NCBI RefSeq assembly: GCF_000331225.1
Contig: NZ_ANFY01000005.1
Location: forward strand, 1 to 64,000
DNA from: Sandarakinorhabdus sp. AAP62
GTDB taxonomy: Bacteria; Pseudomonadota; Alphaproteobacteria; Sphingomonadales; Sphingomonadaceae
Length of the DNA: 64,000 nucleotides
Reading direction: 5' to 3'
The translations under genes and the position numbers were made by a program. Below, piece by piece: positions 48,964-58,019 of this stretch (its first letter is position 1; every line of letters starts with the position of its first letter). A model generated the notes under the pieces. It searched no databases and had not been told where the DNA came from. It worked only from the letters and a program-made list of their open reading frames with translations.

Positions 48964-49749
48964 ATGAGCGTCACGCTGTCCGTTGCCGATCACATCGCCA
49001 CCATCACTCTCAATCGCCCGGAAAAGCGCAATGCGCTGAGCCAGACGATGCTGGCCGAACTGGAACGGCTGGCTGACAGCCTACGGGGCGCCGGCGATGT
49101 CCGCGCCGTGGTGCTGCGCGGGGAGGGGACGGATTTTTCGGTGGGGGCCGATATCGGCGAGATGGAAGGCCGGCTTGCCAACCCGGCGGCGCTGGCGGAA
49201 GCGCGGCGGGCGGCGCAGCTGGGCGCGCGGGTGATGCGGGCGGTGCAGGGCATTGATCAGCCGACCATCTGCGCGCTCAAGGGCGTGGCCACGGGCGGCG
49301 CCACCTGCATCGCCACCGCCTGCGATTTCCGCATCGCGGCGGCCGGCGCGCGGCTCGGTTATGGCGAGGTGAAGATCGGCATCAACCTGATGTGGAACGC
49401 GCTGGGGCCGCTGATTGAGCTGGTTGGCCCGGCGCGGGCCAAGCGCATGGTGATGACGGGCGCGCTGTTTGACGCGGAGACGCTGGAGCGCTGGGGCCTG
49501 ATCGACGCGATCGTGCCGGCCGGCACTGAGGATGCCCGCGCGCTGGCGCTGGCCGCCGAATATGCCGCGCTGCCGCCACTGGCCGTGCAGATGATCAAGC
49601 GCAGCATCAATGCCGTGTCGGGCGCGCTCCACGCCGCCGTGCTGCACGCCGATGCCGATCAATGGCTGCTGGCGACACAAGGCGCGGATTTTGCCGAGGC
49701 GCTGGCGGCGTTTCGGGAGAAGCGCGCCGGCAATTTCACGGGAAATTGA
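48964..49749 (+). CDS. Enoyl-CoA hydratase/isomerase (crotonase family)
   Basis: 261 residues. Signatures are ITLNRPEKRNALSQTML, VVLRGEGTDFSVGADI and QPTICALKGVATGGATCIATACDFRIA. Compared with rat enoyl-CoA hydratase, the E144 position is kept (GYGEVKIGINLMW), but the E164 position is Arg (AKRMVMTG). This mirrors the 44608 paralogue, which keeps only the other Glu. GGAG stands eight bases before ATG 48964. It is coupled to sdaA by position only. Confidence 0.9.
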   Translation: MSVTLSVADHIATITLNRPEKRNALSQTMLAELERLADSLRGAGDVRAVVLRGEGTDFSVGADIGEMEGRLANPAALAEARRAAQLGARVMRAVQGIDQPTICALKGVATGGATCIATACDFRIAAAGARLGYGEVKIGINLMWNALGPLIELVGPARAKRMVMTGALFDAETLERWGLIDAIVPAGTEDARALALAAEYAALPPLAVQMIKRSINAVSGALHAAVLHADADQWLLATQGADFAEALAAFREKRAGNFTGN

Positions 49750-49812
49750 CTTCGTTGGTAATTGCCACACCTCCCTCCGCGCCTGATGCTGAGCCATCAC
49801 GGGGAAATCTTC

Positions 49813-50133
49813 ATGCTGCTCATCCGCCTGCTCTGCGTCGTCATCTTTGCCAGCCTGAGCGTCTACACCGCGCCGGTGTTGCTGGCGGAACCCAACCTGT
49901 TCCCGGCCTTTTTCGGGGCGATTGCCGGCGGCGGCTGGCAGGGGCAGTTCAACCTGGATTTCCTGTTCATGCTCACCCTGTCGGGCCTGTATGTCGGCTG
50001 GCGACACCGGGGCACGCCGGCCGGGCTGGCGCTGGCTGTGGTGGCCTTTCTGGGCGGTGCGATGTTCCTGTCCGTCTATCTGTTCGTGCAGAGTTTCCGC
50101 TGCAAGGACGTGCGCACGTTGCTGGTGGGTTGA
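49813..50133 (+). CDS. Small membrane protein, DUF2834-like
   Basis: 106 residues with three hydrophobic segments: LLIRLLCVVIFASLSVYTAPVLL, FNLDFLFMLTLSGLYVGW and GLALAVVAFLGGAMFLSVYLFVQSF. The central AFFGAIAGGGWQGQFNLDF resembles the DUF2834 pattern (AFF...FxxDL), but this is by memory. GGGGAAATCTTC precedes the ATG at 49813. No function can be given. Confidence 0.65.
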   Translation: MLLIRLLCVVIFASLSVYTAPVLLAEPNLFPAFFGAIAGGGWQGQFNLDFLFMLTLSGLYVGWRHRGTPAGLALAVVAFLGGAMFLSVYLFVQSFRCKDVRTLLVG

Positions 50134-50163
50134 CGCGCGCCGCCACGCCGCCAATCTGGCGCG

Positions 50164-52224
50164 GTGACGATTTTTGCCCTGCACAGCCCCGAAGCCAGTC
50201 TGGTCCTTGAACAGTCAGGCAATGCGCTGCTGTGGCGGCACCTGGGTCTGAAGTTGGATGTGGAAGGCCTGCCGCCGCTGGCCAGCACGCGCGGCGCGGC
50301 GACCTTCAGCCTTGATGCAGACGTGCCCTTTGCCAGCGCGCCCGGCCTCGGCTGGTTCGGGCCGCTGGCGGTGGGAATCGCGGGGCAGGTGCTGCGCTGG
50401 GCGGTGACCGATGTCGCAGCGGATGCGGATACGCTGCGCGTGACAGTGACCGATGCCGATACCGGGCTGATCCTCGAACAAGGATTTCGCGCCGTGCACG
50501 GCGGCTTCGAGATCAGCGCCACGCTGGGCAATGATGGCCCGGTGCCGATCGCGATCGATCATCTGGCCGGTGCGTTGCTGCCGCTGCCCGCCGGGCTGGA
50601 CCGCATCCTCAGCTGGCGCGGCCGCCATGCCGCCGAATTCGTGGAATGCGTGGAGCCGCTGCCCGCCCACCAGTGGCGGCGGGAGAGCCGGCGCGGTCTG
50701 CCCGGCCATGGCGGCCCGCCCGGCCTCTATCTGCTGGGGCAGTGCGCCGGCTGGGATCAGGGCCTTGTGCTGGCGGCGCAACTGGCGTGGTCGGGCGATG
50801 CTGCGCTGGCGGTGGAGCGCGATGACGAGGGCCGGTATTTGCTGTCGGCGGGCATGGCAGATGGCTTTACCCTGCAACCCGGTCAACGCTTTGCTGCGCC
50901 GCCGCTTTTGCTGGCGATCAGCGGGCAGGGCCGCAACGGCGCGATGCAGCAGATGCATGGCCTGGTGCGAGCGCGGCTGGATTGGCCCTCAGGGACAATG
51001 CGCCCGCGCCCGGTGCACTTGAACAGCTGGGAGGCCTGCTATTTCGGCCACGATCAGGCCCGCATCCTCGAACTGGCGCAGGCGGCAGCGGCCATCGGGG
51101 CGGAGCGCTTCATCCTTGATGATGGCTGGTTCCTCGGCCGCAATCATGACCGTGCCGGGCTGGGCGACTGGACGGCCGATCCGGCCAAATATCCTGATGG
51201 GCTGAAGCCGCTGGCCGATGCCGTGAACGCGCTGGGCCTCGAATTCGGCCTGTGGGTCGAACCGGAAATGGTCAATCCCGACTCTGATCTGTACCGCGCG
51301 CACCCCGATTGGGCGCTGCATGTGCCGGGTGCGCCGCAGCCCACGGCGCGTAACCAGCTGGTGTTGAACCTGTCGTTGCCCGTGGTCGAGGATTATCTCT
51401 TCACCGCGCTCGACACGCTGCTGCGTGAGGTGCCGATTGCCTATCTGAAATGGGATCACAATCGCGATCTGGCGCCGCCGGGCGGCATCGGTCAGGTGCA
51501 GGGCCTCTACCGCCTGCTCGCCCGCCTGCGCGCGGCGCATCCGAATGTGGAAATCGAAAGCTGTGCCGGCGGCGGTGGGCGGATCGATGCCGGCATTGCC
51601 CAGTTCACCCACCGTTTCTGGACCAGCGACAATCTTGATGCCGTGTCGCGCGTGACCATCCAGCGCGGATTCCAGGCCTTCTTCCCGCCCGAGGTGATGG
51701 GCACGCATGTCGGCGCCAGCCCGGCCCACGCCACCGGCCGCCGCCAGACGCTGGGCTTCCGCGCCGGCGTGGCGCTGCCCGGCCATTTCGGGGTTGAGCT
51801 GGACCCGGCGAAGCTGCCCGAAACCGAGCGCGCCGAACTGGCCGGCTGGATCGCCTTCCACAAGCAGTGGCGTCATCTGCTGCACGGTCAGACGCTGGTG
51901 ATGGGCGAGGGGCCTGACGGATTGCTGTGGCAGGCCAGCGGTGATGGTGCCGATTGGCTGGTGCTTGTCACCCGCATCGCGCCACCGCAGGATCGTCGGC
52001 CGCAGCCACTGTTGCTGCCGTTCCTGGCCGGCGCTGGCCCCGTCCACGCCCGACTGCTCGCCCGTGCCGGCAGCACGCCGCACCGGGGCTTTGGCGAACC
52101 GGAACTGCGGGCCGCGCTGTCAGGCGAAGGGGTGCGTTTCCCGGCCGATTGGCTGGCCCATGCCGGCCTGCCAATGCCACCGCTGCTGGCCGAAAGCGTG
52201 GCGGTGTTTCACCTGAAGGCGTGA
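50164..52224 (+). CDS. Alpha-galactosidase, GH36 family
   Basis: 686 residues, no signal peptide, so cytoplasmic. The N-terminal beta-sandwich covers 1-290. The barrel begins with NSWEACYFGHDQ and FILDDGWFLGRNHDRAGLGDW. The nucleophile is D431 in YLKWDHNRD. The acid/base lies in FWTSDNLDAVSR (D489 or D492), after ESCAGGGGRIDAG. FGLWVEPEMVNPDSDLYRAHPDW is also typical. It removes alpha-1,6-galactose from melibiose, raffinose or similar oligosaccharides; no sugar transporter is nearby. The start is GTG 50164. The gene seems out of place in the acyl-CoA island. Confidence 0.93.
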   Translation: MTIFALHSPEASLVLEQSGNALLWRHLGLKLDVEGLPPLASTRGAATFSLDADVPFASAPGLGWFGPLAVGIAGQVLRWAVTDVAADADTLRVTVTDADTGLILEQGFRAVHGGFEISATLGNDGPVPIAIDHLAGALLPLPAGLDRILSWRGRHAAEFVECVEPLPAHQWRRESRRGLPGHGGPPGLYLLGQCAGWDQGLVLAAQLAWSGDAALAVERDDEGRYLLSAGMADGFTLQPGQRFAAPPLLLAISGQGRNGAMQQMHGLVRARLDWPSGTMRPRPVHLNSWEACYFGHDQARILELAQAAAAIGAERFILDDGWFLGRNHDRAGLGDWTADPAKYPDGLKPLADAVNALGLEFGLWVEPEMVNPDSDLYRAHPDWALHVPGAPQPTARNQLVLNLSLPVVEDYLFTALDTLLREVPIAYLKWDHNRDLAPPGGIGQVQGLYRLLARLRAAHPNVEIESCAGGGGRIDAGIAQFTHRFWTSDNLDAVSRVTIQRGFQAFFPPEVMGTHVGASPAHATGRRQTLGFRAGVALPGHFGVELDPAKLPETERAELAGWIAFHKQWRHLLHGQTLVMGEGPDGLLWQASGDGADWLVLVTRIAPPQDRRPQPLLLPFLAGAGPVHARLLARAGSTPHRGFGEPELRAALSGEGVRFPADWLAHAGLPMPPLLAESVAVFHLKA

Positions 52225-52228
52225 CGGC

Positions 52229-53437
52229 TCAGCTGTTCCGCCGCGCCAGATATTGCCAGAGGATGCCGCGCTGGATCTCGTTGGTGCCGGCATAGATGGA
52301 GCCGGCGCGGTCGTTGAGATATTTCGGCAACGCCTTGGCCGCCCACGCCGGGCCGACGCCCAGGCCATCGGCGGGCGCGGTGAAGCCGGGGACCGGGCCG
52401 CCGGGCAGGGTGAGGTGCGGCTGATAGGCTTCCACCCAGGGCAGGGCGGCTTCCACTTCCAGCTCGGTCAGGCGCTGGCTCAATTCGGTGCCCAAAATCT
52501 TCAGCGCGCTGGCCATCGGCCCCGGCGCGGCACCATTGGACAGGCCGGCGTTGAATTGCAGTTCCAGCGCATCCAGTGCCTCGATCTCGGTGCGCAAGGC
52601 GGCAATGCGCCCCGGCATCGCCTGGCCGGTTTCGGCCAGATGCACGACCAGCGTATCGACCCGCTTCACCAGGCTCGGCGCATAGGCGTGGCCGCCGCGT
52701 TCGAACTCCATGAGGTACTTGGCCACCGTCCAGCCATCATCGATGCGGCCGACGACATTGGCCACCGGCACCCGCACTTCATCGAAGATCACTTCGTTCT
52801 GCACATGCTCACCCGACAGCGAGACGATGGGGCGCACGGAAACGCCCGGCGTCTTCATGTCAATGAGCAGGAAGGTGATGCCCAGCTGCGGCTTTTCCAG
52901 CCTTGTGGTGCGCACCAGGCAGAAGATCCAATCGGCATAATGGGCGTGCGTCGTCCAGATCTTGCGGCCGGTGCAGATGAAGTGATCGCCATCGCGCTCC
53001 GCCTTCATCTGCAGCGAAGCGAGGTCTGATCCCGAATTCGGTTCCGAATAGCCCTGGCACCAGAATTCATCGCCAGCCAGCATGGGCGGCAGGAAACGGC
53101 GCTTCTGTTCCTCGGTGCCATAGTGCAGCAGCACCGGCCCGCACATGCCCAGCCCCATGGGGGACAGCGGCGGCGCGCCGGCTTCGGTGGTCTCGCGGGC
53201 GAAGATGTAGCGCTTCGCCACCGACCAGTCGCAGCCGCCGGCCGCCACCGGCCATGATGGCGCCACCCAGCCGCGCGCGTGGAGTTTCTTCTGCCAGGCC
53301 AGCGCCACATCCGGCGGCGCATAGACGCTGGTCATGCCTGCCGCAGCCAGCTTGAGTTCGGGCGTCAGCTCGGCGGCGAGGAACGCCCGCACCTCGTCAC
53401 GGAAAGCCAGATCGTCAGCGCTCCAGGCCAATTGCAT
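52229..53437 (-). CDS. Acyl-CoA dehydrogenase (FadE type)
   Basis: 402 residues. ASWPVAAGGCDWSVAKRYIF (a Pro-containing variant), QGYSEPNSGSDLASLQM, CTGRKIWTTHAHYADWIFCLVRT and IYAGTNEIQRGILW are signatures. The YEGT position is Ala (YAGT), and LMEFERGGHAYAP supplies a Glu in the helix-G region instead, as in the fused enzyme at 45613. Enzymes of this subgroup often act on long or branched acyl-CoA. It is convergent with the alpha-galactosidase gene, 4 bases apart. Confidence 0.93.
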   Translation of the reverse strand: MQLAWSADDLAFRDEVRAFLAAELTPELKLAAAGMTSVYAPPDVALAWQKKLHARGWVAPSWPVAAGGCDWSVAKRYIFARETTEAGAPPLSPMGLGMCGPVLLHYGTEEQKRRFLPPMLAGDEFWCQGYSEPNSGSDLASLQMKAERDGDHFICTGRKIWTTHAHYADWIFCLVRTTRLEKPQLGITFLLIDMKTPGVSVRPIVSLSGEHVQNEVIFDEVRVPVANVVGRIDDGWTVAKYLMEFERGGHAYAPSLVKRVDTLVVHLAETGQAMPGRIAALRTEIEALDALELQFNAGLSNGAAPGPMASALKILGTELSQRLTELEVEAALPWVEAYQPHLTLPGGPVPGFTAPADGLGVGPAWAAKALPKYLNDRAGSIYAGTNEIQRGILWQYLARRNS

Positions 53438-53508
53438 CGCGTGTCTCCCTGCCGTTCACCTTGGCCTTTGTGGGCATGGGGTGAAACCGCCGCTTTTGGG
53501 GAGGCGGG

Positions 53509-54813
53509 TCAGAAGGCGGCTGGCTTCTCCGCGTCCTTCAGCGCCGCGCCCAGCCGGGCGGCGACCGCCGGCGCAATGCTGCGCATGTCGATCACGCCCA
53601 GGTCGCGCCCGGCGGCGATGCCGGGGCCGCTGGCGATCAGGCTGGCGCGCATCGCCGGCACGTCGGGGAAATAGCCGTGCATGCCCTTGGTTGCGGTGGG
53701 CTCGCCCTGTCCGCCGCCCAGCGCGTCGCCCATCGTCCAGCCCGTCTTGCAGTTCACCCAGAAGGCGGCATCGGCGGTGCCGCCCGCGGTGGCGATGGCG
53801 GCGCTGTCCAGCACGCGGTCGATGCCGGCGGCAGGATCGGCGGCGGTCTGCGCCAGCACGGCGGCAACGCGCGCCTTCAGCGCGGCATCGTCGGGCCGGG
53901 CCAGCACGATGGCGGCGCTGCCGCCGGCCGTCCACGGGATCGCGTCCCAGCCGGCGATGGACTGGCCATCGGCAGACAGCCGGATCAGCCCGGCCTTGAT
54001 GAAGGGCACGAACAGGTTGGTGGTGCGCGTCGTCGGCGCAAAGCCGTGATCGGAAACGATGACGATGGTGGTCGCCGGATCGACGGCGCGCGCGGCGGCC
54101 ACCAGCCGGCCCACGGCGGCGTCGATCCGCTCCAGCACGGCGCGGGCGGCGGGTGAATCCGGGCCGAATTCATGCTGCTCATGGTCAAGCCCGGTCAGGT
54201 AGACCGTGCTGAAATCGGGCTTCAGCCGCTGGATGAGCGCAACGGCCTGGGCGGTGCGGCCCTCGTCGCCGGCGATGGTCTCGTCCTTGCCGGTGGGGTA
54301 GGGGCCGGCTTCGGCCAGCGGCAGGCCCGGCGTGTTGAGGAGCGCCTGCAACTTGTCGTCATCGGGCATGCCGGTGCGCCAATATTGCGGCAGGTTGGCG
54401 GTGATGCCGGCGGCGCCCACGCTGACCGGCCAATGCACGTTGAGCACCGAGCGCCCGGCGCGGCTGGCCGCCTGCCACAGTGTGTCGGCCTTGATGTCGC
54501 TGGCATACCAGTACCAGCCCTCGGCGTTCTGGCGCAGCGGATCGAAGGTGAGATTGTCGGCAATGCCGTGGCGGCGCGGGGCGGCTCCGGTGATCAGCGT
54601 GGTGTGGCTGGGGTAGGTGACGGTGGGCAGCACGCCTGTCACCGCCGCGCTGCTGCCGGCCGCCGCCAATCCGCGCAGCGCCGGCAGCGCCAGGCCATTG
54701 TCGCGCCGTTGCCATTCCTGCGGGCGCAGGCCATCGATGGCGATCATCAGCACCGGCGCGGCGCTGGCAGGGGCCGCCAGCAGGGCGGCGGCGATCAGGG
54801 TGCGGAGCGTCAT
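53509..54813 (-). CDS. Exported phosphodiesterase/nucleotide pyrophosphatase (alkaline phosphatase superfamily)
   Basis: 434 residues with a signal peptide (TLIAAALLAAPASA). Metal and nucleophile residues are visible: LMIAIDGLRPQ (first Asp), PTVTYPSHTTLITG with the Thr nucleophile, TVYLTGLDHEQHEFGP (Asp/His site), VIVSDHGFA (Asp-His) and GMHGYFP (last His). This is the order of ENPP-type enzymes, which hydrolyse phosphodiester or pyrophosphate bonds with two zinc ions. The start at 54813 gives the signal peptide; an upstream ATG (54849) is less likely. A glycosyltransferase gene follows on the same strand upstream. Confidence 0.9.
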   Translation of the reverse strand: MTLRTLIAAALLAAPASAAPVLMIAIDGLRPQEWQRRDNGLALPALRGLAAAGSSAAVTGVLPTVTYPSHTTLITGAAPRRHGIADNLTFDPLRQNAEGWYWYASDIKADTLWQAASRAGRSVLNVHWPVSVGAAGITANLPQYWRTGMPDDDKLQALLNTPGLPLAEAGPYPTGKDETIAGDEGRTAQAVALIQRLKPDFSTVYLTGLDHEQHEFGPDSPAARAVLERIDAAVGRLVAAARAVDPATTIVIVSDHGFAPTTRTTNLFVPFIKAGLIRLSADGQSIAGWDAIPWTAGGSAAIVLARPDDAALKARVAAVLAQTAADPAAGIDRVLDSAAIATAGGTADAAFWVNCKTGWTMGDALGGGQGEPTATKGMHGYFPDVPAMRASLIASGPGIAAGRDLGVIDMRSIAPAVAARLGAALKDAEKPAAF

Positions 54814-54856
54814 GATGTACTGCCCATGCCGCGCCGATGTTGCGCGCACGTGACAG

Positions 54857-55657
54857 TCATTGTTCCCAGTCGCGCACGCGCAGGCCCGCTTCGAACATGC
54901 CGCGGGCGCGCAGCCGGGGCGCGAGGAAGGCGTAGAAGAACCAGTCCTTCACTGCATAGGGGGTGAGCGCATAGGTCAGCCGTTCGACCAGATTCCAGCG
55001 CACATGGCCCTTCACCTGCCGGCGCGGCGCGGGCCAGCAGACATGATCGGCAGCGTGGGTGAGCCGGCCCTGTTTCAGGATGCGGTGGATCAGTTCATGG
55101 TCGTACAGCACGAACGGCCACGCATCGCTCTTGGGGCCACCGCAGGCGACCAGCGGCGCGATACGGAAACACTGGCCGAAGGTGCCGGTGTGGCCCTGGC
55201 CGGTGAGCAGGCTGGCGGTGAGCGCCATGCGATGGCGGACGATGCGGTTCTTCAAACTGTCGTAGGGGCCATAGATGTCGAACGCCTGGACGCCCACGAC
55301 GCCCGGATCCTTCCCCAGCAGTTCGTCAGCCCGGCTGATATAGTGCGGCGGGTAGAAGGTGTCGGCATCCCAGAAGGCGATGTTTTCGGCGCCGAGTTCC
55401 TGCGCGATGGCGAGGCCGCGGCGCAAGGCAAACGTATGGCCCTGGTTGGTTTCGGTGACCAATATGGCGCGCGGATTGCCCTTGATCGCATCGGCGACGA
55501 TCTGCGGGCTGGCATCGGTGGAGGCATTGTCCACACACACGAGGCAGATGTCGTCGCGATCCTGCGTCAGCGCACATTGCACGGTGGGCGCGATATAGTT
55601 CGCCTCGTTGTAGAAGGCGATGACGATAACCCATTTGGGGCGGAACGCGGCTTGCAT
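54857..55657 (-). CDS. Glycosyltransferase family 2
   Basis: 266 residues, GT-A fold. VIAFYNEANYIAPTVQCAL and CVDNASTDASPQIVADAI form the nucleotide-sugar site, AFWDADTFYPPHY the DxD motif (DAD), and FVLYDHELIHRIL a later acidic site. The C-terminus has aromatic amphipathic helices (WFFYAFLAPRLRARGMFEAG), perhaps membrane-associated. The target glycan is unknown. An ATG at 55657 follows AAGG; the frame upstream has no credible start. Confidence 0.88.
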   Translation of the reverse strand: MQAAFRPKWVIVIAFYNEANYIAPTVQCALTQDRDDICLVCVDNASTDASPQIVADAIKGNPRAILVTETNQGHTFALRRGLAIAQELGAENIAFWDADTFYPPHYISRADELLGKDPGVVGVQAFDIYGPYDSLKNRIVRHRMALTASLLTGQGHTGTFGQCFRIAPLVACGGPKSDAWPFVLYDHELIHRILKQGRLTHAADHVCWPAPRRQVKGHVRWNLVERLTYALTPYAVKDWFFYAFLAPRLRARGMFEAGLRVRDWEQ

Positions 55658-55719
55658 GGCCCTTGCCTTACGGCGCGCCTGCTTGACCGGCAAGCGCTGC
55701 ACCGCCACGCTGGCGGGCG

Positions 55720-56988
55720 ATGCTGGAAAATGCCGATCTGGCGCGGCTGGTGATGCCGCTGGCCATTGGCCTGCTGATCGGGCTGGAGCGCGGCTGGCAG
55801 CAGCGCACCGCCCGGCCCGGCAGCCGGGTGGCGGGCCTGCGCACCTTTGGCCTGTTCGGCCTGATCGGCGGGCTGGCCGGCTTTGTCGCCGATGCCGCGG
55901 CCGGCTGGGCGGTTTCCGCCGTGTTGCTTCTGGCTGGCTGTGCGCTGGTGATCATCGGCTATCGGCGCGACAAATCCCCCAGCGCCACCACCGAAGCCGC
56001 CGCGCTGGTCACACTGGGCCTGGGCTGGCTTGCCGGGCATGGCCTGCCGGTGCCGGCGCTGGCGCTGGCGGTGGTCACCGCCTTCCTGTTGGCGCAGCGG
56101 CAACGACTCCATGCCTGGATCGAAGGGCTGTCCGAAGCCGATTTCCACGCGGTCGTGCTGTTTGCCGTGATCGCCGGAGCGCTGTGGCCGGTGCTGCCGG
56201 ATCGCGCCATGGGGCCGATGAACGCCTGGAACCCGCGTGAACTGTGGCTGGTGGTGGTGGTGGTGTGCGCGATCGGTTTTGCCGGCTATGCGCTGGGCCG
56301 GCGGCTGGATTCAAGGGTTGGGCCGGGCAGGGGGCTGCTGGTCACGGCGGCGGTGGGGGCCATCTACAGCAGCACGGCGGTCACGGCGGCCCTGGCCCAG
56401 CGCATCGGGCCAGAAGCGGACAGCCGTCCGCGACTGGCCGCCGGCATTGCCATTGCCAGTGTCGTGATGTTCGCCCGCGTCAGCCTGCTGGTGGCGCTGC
56501 TGGTGCCGATGGCGTTCCTGGGCTTTGCCAGGGTGGTGGGGCCGGCGGCGCTGGTGGCGCTGGGCCTGGCCTGGCTGCTGGCCCGGCGGGCGGCCGCGGC
56601 CCCGGCCGGCGCAGCGCCCAGTGGCAATCCCTTTGCGCTGCTGCCGGCGCTGGGCTTTGCGCTGCTGGTGGCGCTGGTGCAACTGGTCGTGCACTGGATG
56701 CAGGCGCGCTATGGTGATCGGGGTGTGGCCTTCACCCTGGCGCTGGCCGGCGCGATGGATGTGGATGCCGCCATTGTCGCGCTGCGGGCGTTGCCGCGCG
56801 GCAGCATCGCGCCCGATCTTGCCGGGGCGATCCTTGCGCTACCGGTGCTGCTCAACACGCTGCTGAAACTGGGCGTGGTGCTGGTCACCGCCGGTCGGCC
56901 CGGCGGCCGGGCCGGGCTGTCGCTGGCGCTGGCGGCGCTGGCGATGCTGGCCGGCTATGCGCTGGTGGTGCCGGCGCTGCTGCCGTGA
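55720..56988 (+). CDS. MgtC/SapB and DUF4010 membrane protein
   Basis: 422 residues with about eleven to twelve helices. The N-terminal MgtC-like part contains LAIGLLIGLERGWQQRTARPGSRVAGLRTFGLFGLIGGLAG and the TTEAAALVTLGLGWL segment. The DUF4010 part follows from about residue 170, including GAIYSSTAVTAALAQR and AGAMDVDAAIVAL. MgtC-type proteins affect ATP synthase and magnesium stress, but this long form has no established function. The start codon has no strong ribosome site. It precedes pyrB on the same strand. Confidence 0.88.
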   Translation: MLENADLARLVMPLAIGLLIGLERGWQQRTARPGSRVAGLRTFGLFGLIGGLAGFVADAAAGWAVSAVLLLAGCALVIIGYRRDKSPSATTEAAALVTLGLGWLAGHGLPVPALALAVVTAFLLAQRQRLHAWIEGLSEADFHAVVLFAVIAGALWPVLPDRAMGPMNAWNPRELWLVVVVVCAIGFAGYALGRRLDSRVGPGRGLLVTAAVGAIYSSTAVTAALAQRIGPEADSRPRLAAGIAIASVVMFARVSLLVALLVPMAFLGFARVVGPAALVALGLAWLLARRAAAAPAGAAPSGNPFALLPALGFALLVALVQLVVHWMQARYGDRGVAFTLALAGAMDVDAAIVALRALPRGSIAPDLAGAILALPVLLNTLLKLGVVLVTAGRPGGRAGLSLALAALAMLAGYALVVPALLP

Positions 56989-57029
56989 TGGGTTGATTGG
57001 CAGGCCCCCTGCCATTAGGGGTGGGCCTC

Positions 57030-58019
57030 ATGGCGCGCACTCCCTCCCATCCAGCCTTGGCAGACGGTGCGCACCCGTTTCCGCACGACCATCTGCTTGG
57101 CATCGCCCATCTGAAACCGTGGGAAATTGCCTTCCTGCTGGATGAAGCCGAACAATGGGTGGAAATGAACCGCGCGCGTGCCGCCAAGCATGATGAGCGG
57201 TTGCGGGGCCTGACCCAGATCAACGCCTTCTTTGAAAACTCCACCCGCACGCTGCTGAGCTTTGAAATCGCCGGCAAGCGGCTGGGGGCCGATGTCGTCA
57301 ACATGGGGGTCGCCGGCTCCAGCGTGAAGAAAGGCGAGACGCTGCTTGATACCGCGCTGACGCTCAATGCCATGCACCCGGACATGATCGTCATCCGCCA
57401 TGCCGCGTCGGGCGCGGTGCAGCTGATTTCGGAAAAGGTCGATTGCCCGGTGTTGAATGGCGGTGATGGCCGCCACGAACACCCGACCCAGGCGCTTGTC
57501 GACGCGCTCACCATCCGCCGCCGCAAGGGGCGCATCGCCGGGCTGAAAGTGGCGATCTGCGGCGACATATTGCACAGCCGGGTCGCCCGATCCAATTTCC
57601 AGCTGCTGGCCAGCCTGGGCGCCGAAGTGCGCGCCGTCGCGCCGGCCACGCTGCTGCCCGACGGCCTTGATGGCTATGCGGTGGAAAGCTTCACCGACAT
57701 GGATGCCGGCCTTGCCGGGGCAGACGTGGTGATGATGCTGCGCCTGCAGACCGAGCGGATGGAGGGCGCCTATGTGCCATCCCCGCGCGAATATTTCCGC
57801 TTCTACGGTCTTACCGAGGCGCGGTTGGCCAAGGCCGCGCCCGATGTGCTGGTGATGCATCCCGGCCCGATGAACCGCGGCGTGGAGATTGATGGCGCCA
57901 TTGCCGACGATATCGCGAGAAGTGCTGTCACCGAACAGGTGGAGATGGGCGTGGCCGTGCGCATGGCCTGCCTTGATGTGCTGACGCGGCGGCGGCGCGG
58001 CATCGAGGGTTGGGCATGA
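57030..58019 (+). CDS. pyrB: Aspartate carbamoyltransferase catalytic subunit
   Basis: 329 residues. It catalyses the first committed step of pyrimidine synthesis, forming N-carbamoyl-aspartate. Carbamoyl-phosphate binding is shown by [13 protein letters not shown], aspartate/phosphate contacts by [29 protein letters not shown] and [12 protein letters not shown]. The class with about 330 residues forms complexes with a PyrC-like partner, which is the next gene here. ATG 57030 follows AGGGGTGGG; an upstream start at 56997 is less likely. The stop overlaps the next ATG. Confidence 0.96.
   Translation: MARTPSHPALADGAHPFPHDHLLGIAHLKPWEIAFLLDEAEQWVEMNRARAAKHDERLRGLTQINAFFENSTRTLLSFEIAGKRLGADVVNMGVAGSSVKKGETLLDTALTLNAMHPDMIVIRHAASGAVQLISEKVDCPVLNGGDGRHEHPTQALVDALTIRRRKGRIAGLKVAICGDILHSRVARSNFQLLASLGAEVRAVAPATLLPDGLDGYAVESFTDMDAGLAGADVVMMLRLQTERMEGAYVPSPREYFRFYGLTEARLAKAAPDVLVMHPGPMNRGVEIDGAIADDIARSAVTEQVEMGVAVRMACLDVLTRRRRGIEGWA

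Noticed and set aside
53438-53508. Terminator after the exported phosphodiesterase (CCGCC...GGCGG followed by TTTC, minus strand).
   Set aside because: The stem is only about five pairs with a loop of around twelve bases and a very short T run.
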